Part shown: one piece after another, positions 52,755 through 61,890 of the stretch
Position numbering within the stretch: the stretch's first letter is position 1
Layout: each line of letters opens with the position of its first letter
Origin: Acidovorax sp. Root219
Lineage (GTDB): Bacteria > Pseudomonadota > Gammaproteobacteria > Burkholderiales > Burkholderiaceae_C
DNA length: 64,000 nucleotides
Reading direction: 5' to 3'
NCBI RefSeq assembly: GCF_001428665.1
Contig: NZ_LMIJ01000011.1
Location: 63,516 to 127,515, forward strand
The notes under the pieces: model-generated
Database searches by the model: none
What the model saw: the letters and a program-made list of their open reading frames with translations, nothing else
What the model was told of the DNA's origin: nothing
Translations under genes and position numbers: made by a program

Positions 52755-52820
52755 CCCCCCTGAGGCGCTGCGCGCCATCCCCCCAGGGGGACGCCACCCG
52801 TGCGGCGGGGCGGCCCTTGC
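52755..52820. repeat. GC-rich intergenic hairpin repeat
   Basis: Directly after the lplT stop, CCCCCTG pairs with CAGGGGG, enclosing an inner hairpin GGCGC-TGC-GCGCC, and a GC-rich tail with GCGGCGGGGCGGCCC follows. I recall closely similar hairpins scattered between genes in Acidovorax and related Comamonadaceae genomes. Here it may serve as an lplT terminator or mRNA-stabilising element. Only one copy is in this window. Confidence 0.6.
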
Positions 52821-52936
52821 ACGGTGGCACTGGCCTCGGCCGAGCGCACAGCATAGATCGCGCCCAAGGCAAAGGCCGCCAGGCAGACAAACTACACAGC
52901 GGCTACCATGGGCCCTTCAGCCACCGAGGAACCCCC

Positions 52937-53422
<486 letters not shown>

Positions 53423-53432
53423 AGCCCAGGTC

Positions 53433-53906
53433 CTACGCCTGCCAGCGGCACAGCACGCGCTCACGCCCTGTGATCGGGTGGCGGTTGTGCCCGTGCTCCT
53501 GCAGGCCGTAGCGCGCATAGAAGCGGCGCGCCCGCAGGTTGGTGCTGGCCACATGCAGCGACCAGCCCTGCGGGCAGAGCGCACACACATGGGCCACCAG
53601 GGCAGCGCCGATGCCGGTCCCTTGCGCGCCGGGGTCGACGAACAGCTGGTGCAGATGGGCCGCCTCCACGTCCAGCACCATGAACGCCGTGGCGGTTCCG
53701 TCGTGCACCCCCAACAGCGTGAGGCAGGGCGGGCAGAACTCGGCATGGACTCGCTCCAGCCAATGCGTCAGGGGCGCCACCTCGGCCACCAACGGATTGG
53801 CCGAGGCCCAGGCCCGGCGCCACAGGGCTGCCAGCAGCGGGGCATCGCTCCCGGTAGCGGGCCGCAGCGCTGAGAGCCCGGCAAGGTTCGGTGGGGTGGA
53901 TTCCAT
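53433..53906 (-). CDS. GNAT-family N-acetyltransferase
   Basis: A 157-residue GNAT enzyme. LRPATGSDAPLLAALWRRAW begins the fold, LHQLFVDPGAQGTGIGAALVAHV is the acetyl-CoA loop, and LHVASTNLRARRFYARYGL is motif B. The acceptor cannot be inferred. It overlaps nothing, converges with the glutathione peroxidase gene and lies 36 bases downstream of the acyltransferase-3 gene on the same strand, so the two may be co-transcribed. Confidence 0.88.
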   Translation of the reverse strand: MESTPPNLAGLSALRPATGSDAPLLAALWRRAWASANPLVAEVAPLTHWLERVHAEFCPPCLTLLGVHDGTATAFMVLDVEAAHLHQLFVDPGAQGTGIGAALVAHVCALCPQGWSLHVASTNLRARRFYARYGLQEHGHNRHPITGRERVLCRWQA

Positions 53907-53942
53907 GGATTTCGGAGCGGCCAGGCGGCCAGTATCGCGCCA

Positions 53943-55157
53943 TCACGGCATCTGCGGCGAACCCAGCGAAAGCCCTGCCGCCCGTGGTCGCAAGCCCTTG
54001 GCTCCTCGGGGCAACCCGAACAGCGGCCGCAGCCACCGCACCCGTCGCACCACCGCCGTCATGGCCCAGCACACCAGCACCGTGCCGGCCAGCAGGGCCA
54101 GCGGCTCCAGCACCGGGCCGAGCTGCCAGCGTGCCAGTGCCACCGCCAGCACGATGATGGCGGTCTGGTGCAGCAGATACCAGGGGTAGACCGCCTCCTG
54201 CGCCCAGCGCAGCCAGGGCCATGGCCGGTTGAGCCGGTGGTGGGCCCAGCCCAGGATGGCCAGCAGCGTGCTCCACAGGTACAGGTCGGCCAGCACGCGC
54301 ATGGCAGTGCGCGCCAGCCAGCCGCCCTGCTGCACGGCCACACCGCGCAGCGCCGTGAACAGCACCAGCAGTGCCAGTGCCGCGACCAGGGCGCGCCAGC
54401 GCAGGCGCACCAGCTCGGCCCACAGGCCGGCGTCGAGCCCGATCCAGTAGCCATACAGGAAGAGCGTGAAGTACACCGCATGCAGCCAGGCGTCGTGAAT
54501 GAGGTCGTGGGTGGGCGGAAAATGCCGCCACAGCAGCACCGAATACAGCACCAGCGGCAGCACGGGCCAGGCAAAGAGCGCCAGGCCACGCAGGCCGGTG
54601 AACGCCCGGCGCAGCCGCTGGCCCGGTGCGGACTCCAGCCAGGGCAGCAGCACGGCCAGCACCACGGTGTAGGCCCACAGGTAGGCCAGGTACCACAGGT
54701 GGTTCCAGGTCACGCGGGCCTCCCAGCCATCGAAGGCGCCGGCCGGCCAGGGGCCCCCGCCGTAGTAGCGCAACAGGAAGGCGCCGAAGCCCGGAGTGAT
54801 CAGGCCACTGGCCACGCCCTGCACATAGGGCTGGTAGGGCACTACCACCGCCATGCCAAAGGCCAGCGGCAGCAGCAGGCGTCCACTGCGCAGCCGGACC
54901 AGCCCCGCTACCGTCCGCCCCCGGCGCACCAGGCCGAGCGCCAGGCCGGAGACCAGGAACACCAGGTCCATGCGCCAGAGATTCAGTGCCCGCATGGGCA
55001 TCTGCAGCCACTCTGCGGCGTGCGGGCTCTTGATGTGCCAATGCCAGTCGGCCACGTAGTACATGGCGACGTGGTAGACGATGACCAGGGCGAAGGCCAG
55101 GGCGCGCAGGGCATCGATGTCGTGGCGGCGGGAAATGGAGTGCGATGGAGCAGTCAT
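53943..55157 (-). CDS. acyltransferase 3 family membrane protein
   Basis: A 404-residue polytopic protein with about ten to eleven helices. The N-terminal RRHDIDALRALAFALVIVYH spans residues 10-29 and is the AT3 signature, including the conserved Arg and His. The FLVSGLALGL segment and the C-terminal PWYLLHQ-type motif (EAVYPWYLLHQT) also fit the OpgC/OafA-like group. These enzymes transfer acyl groups to glycans, or succinyl groups to periplasmic glucans. The ATG at 55157 precedes the family start directly. It is divergent from a LytTR regulator, which may control it. Confidence 0.88.
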   Translation of the reverse strand: MTAPSHSISRRHDIDALRALAFALVIVYHVAMYYVADWHWHIKSPHAAEWLQMPMRALNLWRMDLVFLVSGLALGLVRRGRTVAGLVRLRSGRLLLPLAFGMAVVVPYQPYVQGVASGLITPGFGAFLLRYYGGGPWPAGAFDGWEARVTWNHLWYLAYLWAYTVVLAVLLPWLESAPGQRLRRAFTGLRGLALFAWPVLPLVLYSVLLWRHFPPTHDLIHDAWLHAVYFTLFLYGYWIGLDAGLWAELVRLRWRALVAALALLVLFTALRGVAVQQGGWLARTAMRVLADLYLWSTLLAILGWAHHRLNRPWPWLRWAQEAVYPWYLLHQTAIIVLAVALARWQLGPVLEPLALLAGTVLVCWAMTAVVRRVRWLRPLFGLPRGAKGLRPRAAGLSLGSPQMP

Positions 55158-55298
55158 GGCCCCATGCTCGGGCGCTCCGACGGCGCGGCGGGCCTGCTTG
55201 GGACCGGAGTGATCCCTTTTGGGACGAGCGGTGGCCACCTGGGATGTGGCGGAGGGCTGATTTACCAAGGGGCTGTGCGCCTTGCCTACACTGGCGGC

Positions 55299-56225
55299 AT
55301 GTCCCGACCTGCCCTGCCCTGGCCCGAACGCTATCGTCCCTTGCGCCGCCGTGCAGAAGTGGCGTTCTGGGCCGTCCTGCTGCTGGTGCAGGCGGCCTTC
55401 AACAGCGTGGTGACGCTGATCGACCTGCGTTCTGCCGGCCGGCCCGTGGCCGCCTGGGAGCCGGCACTGTGGGAACTGTCCAGTGTGCTCGTGGTCGGGC
55501 TGCTGATCCCGGCCATCGTGGCCTTCGAGCGGCGCTTTCCGCTGCACTGGGACATGCTGCGCCGCCACCTGCCCTGGCACCTGGTGGGCAGCGTGGCCTA
55601 CTGCAGCATCCACCTGGCAGGGATGATGGCCCTGCGGCACCTGGCCTATTCCACCATGGGCGCCGAGTACCGGCTGAACGGCCCCTGGTGGGCCCAGTGG
55701 GGCTACGAGTACCTCAAGGACGTACGCACCTATGCACTCATCGTCAGCAGCCTGGTAGGCTACCGCTTTTTGCTGCTACGGCTGCAGGGCGAGGCCCGGG
55801 TGCTGGACACGCCCGAATCCCCCGCCATTCCCGAACCATCACCCGCCACCGGACCGGCGGCGCCTGAACTGGCCCCGTCCCTGCCCGTGCAGCGCCCCGA
55901 ACGCTTCCTGGTGCGCAAGCTGCGCCGCGAATTCCTGATCGCCGCCACCGACATCGCCTGGCTGCAGGCCGAGGCCAACTACGTGGGCCTGCATGTGAAC
56001 GGGCACGACTACCTGGTGCGCTCCACCCTGGCGGATTTCCTCACACAGCTGGACCCGGCGCGCTTCGTGCGCGTGCACCGCAGCTATGCCGTCAACCTGG
56101 ATGCGGTGGCCGAGATCGAGCCGCTGGACAGCGGCGATGCCCGCCTGTTGATGAAGGATGGCAGCACCGTGCCTTGCAGCCGCCGCTACCGCAGTGCGCT
56201 GGCCCAGCAGGGCACTGCGAGCTGA
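55299..56225 (+). CDS. membrane-bound LytTR-domain transcriptional regulator
   Basis: A 308-residue regulator. The first 165 residues hold four membrane helices; a Pro/Glu/Ala-rich linker follows (PESPAIPEPSPATGPAAP); then a LytTR DNA-binding domain at about 200-300 with the sequence IAWLQAEANYVGLHVNGHDYLVR, RFVRVHRSYAVNLDAVAEI and the terminal S-R-R-Y. There is no receiver domain, so it is probably a one-component membrane sensor. It is divergent from the acyltransferase-3 gene. The stop codon directly abuts the convergent DHFR-like gene with no spacer. Confidence 0.9.
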   Translation: MSRPALPWPERYRPLRRRAEVAFWAVLLLVQAAFNSVVTLIDLRSAGRPVAAWEPALWELSSVLVVGLLIPAIVAFERRFPLHWDMLRRHLPWHLVGSVAYCSIHLAGMMALRHLAYSTMGAEYRLNGPWWAQWGYEYLKDVRTYALIVSSLVGYRFLLLRLQGEARVLDTPESPAIPEPSPATGPAAPELAPSLPVQRPERFLVRKLRREFLIAATDIAWLQAEANYVGLHVNGHDYLVRSTLADFLTQLDPARFVRVHRSYAVNLDAVAEIEPLDSGDARLLMKDGSTVPCSRRYRSALAQQGTAS

Positions 56226-56786
56226 TCAGCCGCAGGAGGGAGCGCTGCGCACCCGCTTGAAGTGCTGCGTCAGCACGCCATTCGGATAGGCCTGGTGCGC
56301 CTGCAGCGTCCAGTGCTGCGGCGCCATTTTCTGCGGCACGCCCCACAGCGGCAGGCCCGACCCCAGCGTGACCGGAATGGTGGCCAGCATCAGGTGATCC
56401 ACGAGCCCGGCACGCAGGAACTGCCCCGCCAGTTGGCCACCGCCCACCAGCCAGACCTGCCGGAAGTCTCGATCCATCCATTGCGCCACCAGTTCGTGCG
56501 GTTGCGCAGCACCCCAGAACACACTGGGCGGCAAGCTTCCATCGGTGGGTGCGTCCTGGTGGCTCAATACCCAGGCCGGCCGCTCGCCGTAAGGCCAGTC
56601 GCCAAAGGAGCGGGCCACGGCATAGGTTGTGCGCCCCATGACCAGGGCATCGACCCCGGCCATGAAGTCCGCCAGGCCATAGTCGGTACCGGCCTGCTCG
56701 AAGGGGTGCAGCCAGTCGAGTTCGCCGCTGGGGCCGGCGATAAAGTCATCCAGCGTGGCAGCCACGTAGTAGGTGACCTCGGTCAT
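56226..56786 (-). CDS. dihydrofolate reductase/RibD-C family protein
   Basis: A 186-residue protein of the DHFR-like/RibD C-terminal family. The start MTEVTYYVAATLDDFIAGPSG and the NADPH-binding VWLVGGGQLAGQFLRAGLVD are characteristic. Such proteins are often encoded beside small regulators, and their substrates are mostly unknown; classical folate reduction is unlikely. The start overlaps the YafY-type regulator stop in an ATGA, giving translational coupling. It is the third gene of a minus-strand operon with a GyrI-like protein and the regulator. Confidence 0.88.
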   Translation of the reverse strand: MTEVTYYVAATLDDFIAGPSGELDWLHPFEQAGTDYGLADFMAGVDALVMGRTTYAVARSFGDWPYGERPAWVLSHQDAPTDGSLPPSVFWGAAQPHELVAQWMDRDFRQVWLVGGGQLAGQFLRAGLVDHLMLATIPVTLGSGLPLWGVPQKMAPQHWTLQAHQAYPNGVLTQHFKRVRSAPSCG

Positions 56787-57508
56787 GCGCAAGGGGCCTC
56801 GTCGCTCAGGGATGGGGGGCGCGAGGCCATCTCGGCCTCCACCTGGCGCAGCATGTCGGCCAGGGTCTTGCCGGGCTCCTGGCGGAACTGCTCGGGCAGC
56901 ACCGTGAGCTCGGCGATGCGGTCGATGCGAAAGCCCCGGAAGTCTTCGCGCAATTCGCACCAGGCCGACAGCGTCCAGACCTTGCCCCAGTAGAAGCAGC
57001 CCAGGGGCCGCAATCTGCGCACGCTGGGCCGGCCCTGCACGTCCGCATAGTCGATCTGCACCACGTGGCGGCTGTGCACCGCCTCGCGCAGGGTCTGCAG
57101 GGTGGCCTGGGCACGCGGGCCCAGGCCCACCGAGGGGGCGTAGAGCGCCTGCGACTCGGCGGCCACGCGCGCCTCGGGTGGCAGCACCGAGAGGATCTTG
57201 CCCAGCGCCCCTTCCACCTCGCGCGCCAGCCCTGCATCGAGCCAGGCCTGCGCCAGCCGCGCGGCGGCCACCAGGGCATTCGCCTCGCCCTGGCTGAACA
57301 TCAGCGGCGGCAGGTCAAAGCCCGCGCCCAGGCGGTAGCCCACCCCCGCCTCACCCTCGATGGGCACGCCCTGGTGCTGCAGGTCGGCCACGTCGCGGTA
57401 GATGGTGCGCTGCGACACCTCCAGCCGCTCGGCCAGAAAGGCGGAGGTGGACAGGCGCCGCCCGCGGATGAGCTGGACGATCTGAAACAGGCGGTCGGCA
57501 CGGCGCAT
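56783..57508 (-). CDS. YafY-type WYL-domain transcriptional regulator
   Basis: A 241-residue regulator. Residues 1-60 form an HTH_11-type domain (MRRADRLFQIVQLIRG ... LEVSQRTIYRDVADLQHQG), and the rest is a WYL-type sensor domain with the characteristic VVQIDYADVQGRPSVRRLRPLGCFYWGKVWTL stretch over about residues 145-176. These proteins are usually repressors of adjacent genes. It lies 21 bases downstream of the GyrI-like gene and overlaps the DHFR-like gene by four bases. It is the best candidate to bind the two inverted repeats ahead of the operon. Confidence 0.92.
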   Translation of the reverse strand: MRRADRLFQIVQLIRGRRLSTSAFLAERLEVSQRTIYRDVADLQHQGVPIEGEAGVGYRLGAGFDLPPLMFSQGEANALVAAARLAQAWLDAGLAREVEGALGKILSVLPPEARVAAESQALYAPSVGLGPRAQATLQTLREAVHSRHVVQIDYADVQGRPSVRRLRPLGCFYWGKVWTLSAWCELREDFRGFRIDRIAELTVLPEQFRQEPGKTLADMLRQVEAEMASRPPSLSDEAPCA

Positions 57509-57529
57509 GGCTGGTGAGAAGGAACAGGC

Positions 57530-57994
57530 CTAGACGCCGATGTGGATGGCCACGCGATCAGGGCCCGCATAGGCCTCGAAGTCGGTGGTGAAGCGGCGCT
57601 GGATCTGCGGGTTCTCATCAAAGTAGCGCCACACCTCGCCCCAGGCGTCGATCACCATCTGCGGCATGCTGCCCTGACCGTGGAACACCAGGTAGTCGCC
57701 GGCCTCGATGGCAATGGTCGATGCACCGCCCACGACCTCCGAGCCTTCGGGAGCAGCCACGCCGGCCGTGACATCGAAGGCGCCATGCTCGTTGGACTCA
57801 TAGGCGCTGTAGACGCCGAAGATGCGGCCGTCCGCCCCGGGCCGAGGCAGCTTGTGCTCCCAGCTTTCGCTGAAGAAACGGTCCCACAGGCCTCCGATGC
57901 GGGAGGTTTCGGGGTTCATCTCGTCACTGTTGCGGGTGCGCACGGCAATGCCGGCAACGCGGAAGGCGGGAATCTTTTCAGAAACGGGTGGCAT
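57530..57994 (-). CDS. GyrI-like/AraC effector-binding domain protein
   Basis: A 154-residue single-domain protein of the GyrI-like (SOUL-type) family. It begins MPPVSEKIPAFRVAGIAVRT, with GLWDRFFSE and YSAYESNEHGAFDVTAGV, and ends FEAYAGPDRVAIHIGV, the usual C-terminus. Such domains bind small amphipathic or planar molecules and, as stand-alone proteins, may sequester or hydrolyse toxic compounds. The ATG at 57994 follows a strong GAGAGGAAA site. It is the first gene of an operon with a WYL regulator and a DHFR-like protein, preceded by two inverted repeats. Confidence 0.9.
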   Translation of the reverse strand: MPPVSEKIPAFRVAGIAVRTRNSDEMNPETSRIGGLWDRFFSESWEHKLPRPGADGRIFGVYSAYESNEHGAFDVTAGVAAPEGSEVVGGASTIAIEAGDYLVFHGQGSMPQMVIDAWGEVWRYFDENPQIQRRFTTDFEAYAGPDRVAIHIGV

Positions 57995-58045
57995 GCGGTT
58001 TCCTCTCTCTTTTGGTTGGTCTGGAGTAGCCATGGTGCTGCCCTG

Positions 58046-58162
58046 CTGCTGACAACCTGGTGTCAGCAGGATGGCGCGGCAATCCACAATTTGCAACCGA
58101 AAGTGAGAGGTAACGCCACTGCATGGTCCGCATGCACGCTGCTGCCAACACAGTGTCAGCAG
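58046..58162. promoter_or_regulatory. two 24-bp inverted-repeat operators ahead of the GyrI-like operon
   Basis: CTGCTGACA-N6-TGTCAGCAG at 58046-58069 is a perfect dyad, and CTGCTGCCA-N6-TGTCAGCAG at 58139-58162 repeats it with one mismatch. The start-to-start distance is 93 bp, close to nine helical turns, which suits repression by looping. The spacing of 52 bases from the first dyad to the GyrI-like ATG places it over or near a promoter. The operon's own WYL regulator is the likely binder. Confidence 0.72.
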
Positions 58163-58241
58163 GGAACCATTGCACCACGCACAGCCTGCAGCGCGGGCGC
58201 GACCGGACTGCCACCGGGCAAGGCCCGGTGCCGGTGACAGG

Positions 58242-59162
58242 TCAGTCGGCGGCAGGGACCGCCGCAGAGGGAGCAGCAGCGGCAGCCGCCACCAGGCCAC
58301 GGTAGCGCCGTGCGCGCTCCAGCGTCTGGCCCACGGCGCGCGGCGCCATGCCATACATGTCGGCAAAAGCCTCCAGGGCCTGGCCGCTGGCATCGAAGGC
58401 GCGCAGCAGCGCCTCGTCCTTGGCGTTGCGCACGGACCATTCGGCAAAAGCCTCTTCGAGCAGGGCGTTGGCCTCCTCGTCACGGCCGGCCACGAGCTCG
58501 GTGTAGGCCTCGCGCGTCAGGCCAGAGGCCTCGAACGCCTGGACCATGCGGTTGCGCAGCTTGGGCAGCAGGTCCTCGCTGGCGCGGGCCTTGTTGTTCT
58601 TTCTGCGGCGGTAGACCTCCAGCAGGGCGTGGTGCACATGCTCGGGGGCCATGGCCTCCACGGGCTGACCGGCCAAGTCGTGGCGCTTCTCGCCGGCCGC
58701 CACGCTTTGCAGGTAGCGGGTGGAGCGGGTATGCAGCCCCAGGGCCACCTTGAGTGCATCGCGCTCGAACTGCTCGGGGTGCGCGGCCAGGATGTCCTGG
58801 AAGATGCCGCGCTTGAGCGGGCGGAACACCGCGCCGAACAGCTGCGGGTACAGGCCGGCCAGTTGCTCTAGTGCGGGATGGGTGCGCTGCGGCGCACGGG
58901 CGCCTGCTGGCGCGGCCGCAGCGGGCTGGCCTGCAGCCGGGGCGCCGGCCTCGCCACGCGGACGGCCGTCGCGGCGATTGTTGTTGCGGCCACCGCGGCC
59001 GCCCCGGCCCTCACGGTGGGGGGCCGCAGGAGCGGCAGCCGCCGCAGCACCCTCCCCGGCATCGCCTGGAGCCACGGCGGGGGCCGATGCAGCGTCTGCC
59101 GCCGTAGGGGCAGCGGCGGCGGGCGCGGCGGTCTGTTCTTGTTCTGGCACGTTGTCGGTCAT
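58242..59162 (-). CDS. proQ: ProQ/FinO-family RNA chaperone
   Basis: A 306-residue protein. Residues 1-90 are low complexity: an Ala/Pro-rich stretch followed by an Arg/Gly-rich patch (REGRGGRGGRNNNRRDGRPRG). The ProQ/FinO domain runs from about residue 95 to 205 (LYPQLFGAVFRPLKRGIFQD, ALGLHTRSTRYLQSVAAGEKRHDL). A further helical C-terminal region contains two EAF-type repeats. It binds structured sRNAs and mRNA 3' ends. The disordered N-terminal extension is long compared with Neisseria or E. coli ProQ. The ATG at 59162 is chosen over an upstream frame without homology. Confidence 0.9.
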   Translation of the reverse strand: MTDNVPEQEQTAAPAAAAPTAADAASAPAVAPGDAGEGAAAAAAPAAPHREGRGGRGGRNNNRRDGRPRGEAGAPAAGQPAAAAPAGARAPQRTHPALEQLAGLYPQLFGAVFRPLKRGIFQDILAAHPEQFERDALKVALGLHTRSTRYLQSVAAGEKRHDLAGQPVEAMAPEHVHHALLEVYRRRKNNKARASEDLLPKLRNRMVQAFEASGLTREAYTELVAGRDEEANALLEEAFAEWSVRNAKDEALLRAFDASGQALEAFADMYGMAPRAVGQTLERARRYRGLVAAAAAAPSAAVPAAD

Positions 59163-59291
59163 GGCGTAGCGAAGGAAGGGGGCAACAAAACCCTCAATCA
59201 TGCCAGTCTTGGCGCCGGGCACCTAATTCAGGGCCTCCGGCCGGCCCCTCGCACGACGGTGCAGCATCCATCCGGACGGAGACACACGCCC

Positions 59292-60551
59292 TTACTGCGC
59301 AGCGGTCAAGGCCTCGTCCAGCACCTCGATCCAGTGGCGCACAGGCGTCGCGGTGCCGCTTTGCAGGTGCGTGATGCAGCCGATGTTGGCCGACAGGATG
59401 GCATCCGGCGGCTGCTCACCAAACGCCTCGCCCAGCGCGCCGACCTTGCGGTCGCGCAACTGGTGGGACAGGCCGGGGTTGAGCACCGAGTAGGTGCCCG
59501 CCGAGCCGCAGCACAGGTGCGATTCATTGCGCGCCACCCGGAGCTTGAAGCCCAGCCTGCCCAGGTGCGTTTCCACCCCGCCGCGCAGCTTTTGCCCGTG
59601 CTGCAGCGTGCAGGGGGGGTGGTAGGCGAACAGCGTGTCAGGCGGGGGCTGCACACGGCCGGCCAGGCGCTGGGCAAGTTCGGGCAGCAGGTCCGGCAGC
59701 AACTCGGACAGGTCGCGGGTGAGCGCGCTGATGCGCGCGGCCTTGGCGGCGTACTGCGCATCGTTCTGCAGGATGTGGCCGTACTCCTTCACCGTGACGC
59801 CGCAGCCCGAGGCGTTAATGACGATGCACTCCACGCCACCCGCTTCGACCAGCGGCCACCAGGCGTCGATATTGGCGCGCATCTCGGCCTTGCCGCCGTC
59901 CTGGTCGTTGAGGTGGAACTTGACCGCGCCGCAGCAGCCGGCCTTGGGCGCTACCAGGGTCTCTATGCCTGCGGCGTCGAGCACGCGCGCCGTGGCGGTG
60001 TTGATACCGGGCATCATCGCGGGCTGCACGCAGCCGGGCAGCATGAGCACCTTGCGCGCATGCGCCCCCGTGGGCCAGGCGCCCGGATCGCGTGGCGTCG
60101 GCACCTTGGCCTGTAGGGACTCGGGCAGCAGGCCGCGCACCATCTGCCCGGCCTTCATCGCCGGGGCGAACAACGCCGAAGGCAGGCCTTCCTTGAGCGC
60201 CCAGCGCAGGGCCTTCTCGCCCAGGGGGCGCGGCACCTTCTCGTCCACGATCTTGCGGCCGATGTCCACCAGGTGGCCATACTGCACGCCGCTGGGGCAG
60301 GTGGTCTCACAGTTGCGGCAGGTCAGGCAGCGGTCCAGGTGCATCTGGGTGGCGCGCGTGGGCGCCTGGCCTTCGAGCACCTGCTTGATCAGGTAGATGC
60401 GGCCGCGCGGGCCATCGAGCTCATCGCCCAGCAGCTGGTAGGTCGGGCAGGTGGCGGTACAGAAGCCGCAGTGCACGCACTTGCGCAGGATGGCCTCTGC
60501 CTCGAGGCCGTCGGCGCGGGCGCGGTATTCAGGGGAGAGTTGGGTTTGCAT
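59292..60551 (-). CDS. glcF: glycolate oxidase iron-sulfur subunit
   Basis: A 419-residue subunit of glycolate oxidase. Two ferredoxin-type CxxCxxCxxxCP clusters are intact: C25, C28, C31, C35 and C75, C78, C81, C85. The C-terminal half has two CCG-type domains (CVQPAMM ... GCCGAVKFH and HPPCTLQHGQKL ... LCCGSAGTY). The complex GlcDEF oxidises glycolate to glyoxylate and passes electrons to the respiratory chain. It lies 57 bases after glcE on the same strand. The length is normal. Confidence 0.95.
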   Translation of the reverse strand: MQTQLSPEYRARADGLEAEAILRKCVHCGFCTATCPTYQLLGDELDGPRGRIYLIKQVLEGQAPTRATQMHLDRCLTCRNCETTCPSGVQYGHLVDIGRKIVDEKVPRPLGEKALRWALKEGLPSALFAPAMKAGQMVRGLLPESLQAKVPTPRDPGAWPTGAHARKVLMLPGCVQPAMMPGINTATARVLDAAGIETLVAPKAGCCGAVKFHLNDQDGGKAEMRANIDAWWPLVEAGGVECIVINASGCGVTVKEYGHILQNDAQYAAKAARISALTRDLSELLPDLLPELAQRLAGRVQPPPDTLFAYHPPCTLQHGQKLRGGVETHLGRLGFKLRVARNESHLCCGSAGTYSVLNPGLSHQLRDRKVGALGEAFGEQPPDAILSANIGCITHLQSGTATPVRHWIEVLDEALTAAQ

Positions 60552-60608
60552 GGTGCATGCCTGGACAGTGAATGGTTGTGCCGCGCAGTGGCGGTGCGGA
60601 TGGACCGC

Positions 60609-61724
60609 CTACCAGCCCGGCGCCATGCGCCCGGGATTGAAGATGCCGGCCGGATCAAAGCTGTGCTTCAGGCGTGCATGGATCTGCTCCAGCGCGCGCG
60701 ACGGCAGGGCCGCATGGCCCGCCCCGCCCGGCTCGCGCGCCAGGGGTGCCCGGAACATCGCCGCGCTGCCACCTGCGGCCCGGGCCGCCTCGCGCAGCGC
60801 ATCGCCTGCGGATTCAGGCGCCTGCACCCAGCGCAGCGCGCCATGCCATTCGACCAGCGGCTGGGCGCCACCGGGCAGGGCCATCACGGGTGCCGTGGCT
60901 GGCAGCGACAGTCGCCACAAGGCGTGCCCGGGTGGGCGCGCGGCGAACCAGGGCAGGGCCTGGTCACGGCAGGCGCTCCAGTCAGCGGCTACCACGGCGG
61001 GGTCCAGGCGCTCGCCGCCCATGGTGCGGCAGGCCGCCTCCACCGCGGCCACGGCGCCGCGCAAGCGCACCTGCAGCGTGCCCGTGTGGGCGTCGCCGGC
61101 CCAGCGGCTGGCGTTGAGCGGCAGGGGCTGGCCGCCCCAGGCATGCAGGCGGCGCAGTGCATCGGCCTGGTTGCATTCGAAGCGCAGCGTGGCCTCGCCC
61201 GGGGCCACGGGCAGCACCTTGAGGCTGACCTCGGTGAGCAGGCCCAGCGTACCCCAGGCGCCCGCCATGAGGCGCGACACGTCGTAGCCTGCCACGTTCT
61301 TCATGACCTGGCCGCCAAAGGTCAGCAGCTCGGCACGGCCGTTGAGCAGCACCACGCCCAGCAGGTAGTCGCGCACGGCGCCCACGCTGGCACGCGCCGG
61401 GCCCGAGAGACCGGCCGCCACCATACCGCCGACCGTGGTGGCCTGCGGCTGCGCACCGAAGTGCGGGGGCTCGAAGGGCAGGCACTGCCCCTGGGCGGCC
61501 AGGGCGGCCTCCAACTCGGCCAGCGGTGTGCCGGTGCGCACGGTGACGACCAGCTCGCTGGGCTCGTAGTCCACCATACCCTGGAGCACCCGGGTGTCGA
61601 GCACCTCGCCATGCAAGGCCAGGCCGTGAAAATCCTTGCTGCCCCCACCGCGGATGCGCAAAGGGGTCTGGTCGGCTGCGGCGGCGCGCACGCGTTCGGT
61701 GATCTGGGCGAGGGCTGAGTCCAT
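60609..61724 (-). CDS. glcE: glycolate oxidase FAD-binding subunit
   Basis: A 371-residue FAD-linked oxidase subunit. LRIRGGGSKDFHG, TVRTGTPLAELEAALAAQGQ and TVGGMVAAGLSGPARASVGAVRDY form the PF01565 FAD domain, and ending in FDPAGIFNPGRMAPGW is typical of GlcE/GlcD. GlcE is shorter than the catalytic GlcD, and the length here fits GlcE. The ATG at 61724 is used; the frame upstream runs across the amtB terminator. glcD, normally directly upstream, is not here. Confidence 0.94.
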   Translation of the reverse strand: MDSALAQITERVRAAAADQTPLRIRGGGSKDFHGLALHGEVLDTRVLQGMVDYEPSELVVTVRTGTPLAELEAALAAQGQCLPFEPPHFGAQPQATTVGGMVAAGLSGPARASVGAVRDYLLGVVLLNGRAELLTFGGQVMKNVAGYDVSRLMAGAWGTLGLLTEVSLKVLPVAPGEATLRFECNQADALRRLHAWGGQPLPLNASRWAGDAHTGTLQVRLRGAVAAVEAACRTMGGERLDPAVVAADWSACRDQALPWFAARPPGHALWRLSLPATAPVMALPGGAQPLVEWHGALRWVQAPESAGDALREAARAAGGSAAMFRAPLAREPGGAGHAALPSRALEQIHARLKHSFDPAGIFNPGRMAPGW

Positions 61725-61836
61725 GCCTTGGATCGTAGCGGCTGCACCCCGCCCAGGCCCTGCCAGCCGCCGTGAATTTTTTGAACGGCCGGCGTGAGGA
61801 CAGCGGTGGGAGCGGCCCGTTCCAGTACCCCCCATG

Positions 61837-61890
61837 AAAAACCCGCCGAAAGGCGGGTTGGTCAAAAAGAAGCCCGCCAGGGCGGCGGGC
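61837..61890 (-). terminator. tandem terminators after amtB
   Basis: Read on the minus strand, GCCCGCC-GCCC-T-GGCGGGC followed by TTCTTTTT (61890-61862) is one hairpin, and AACCCGCC-TTTC-GGCGGGTT followed by TTT (61859-61837) is a second with a near-perfect stem. Together they close the glnK-amtB transcript and isolate glcE, which starts about 110 bases further on. Confidence 0.85.
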
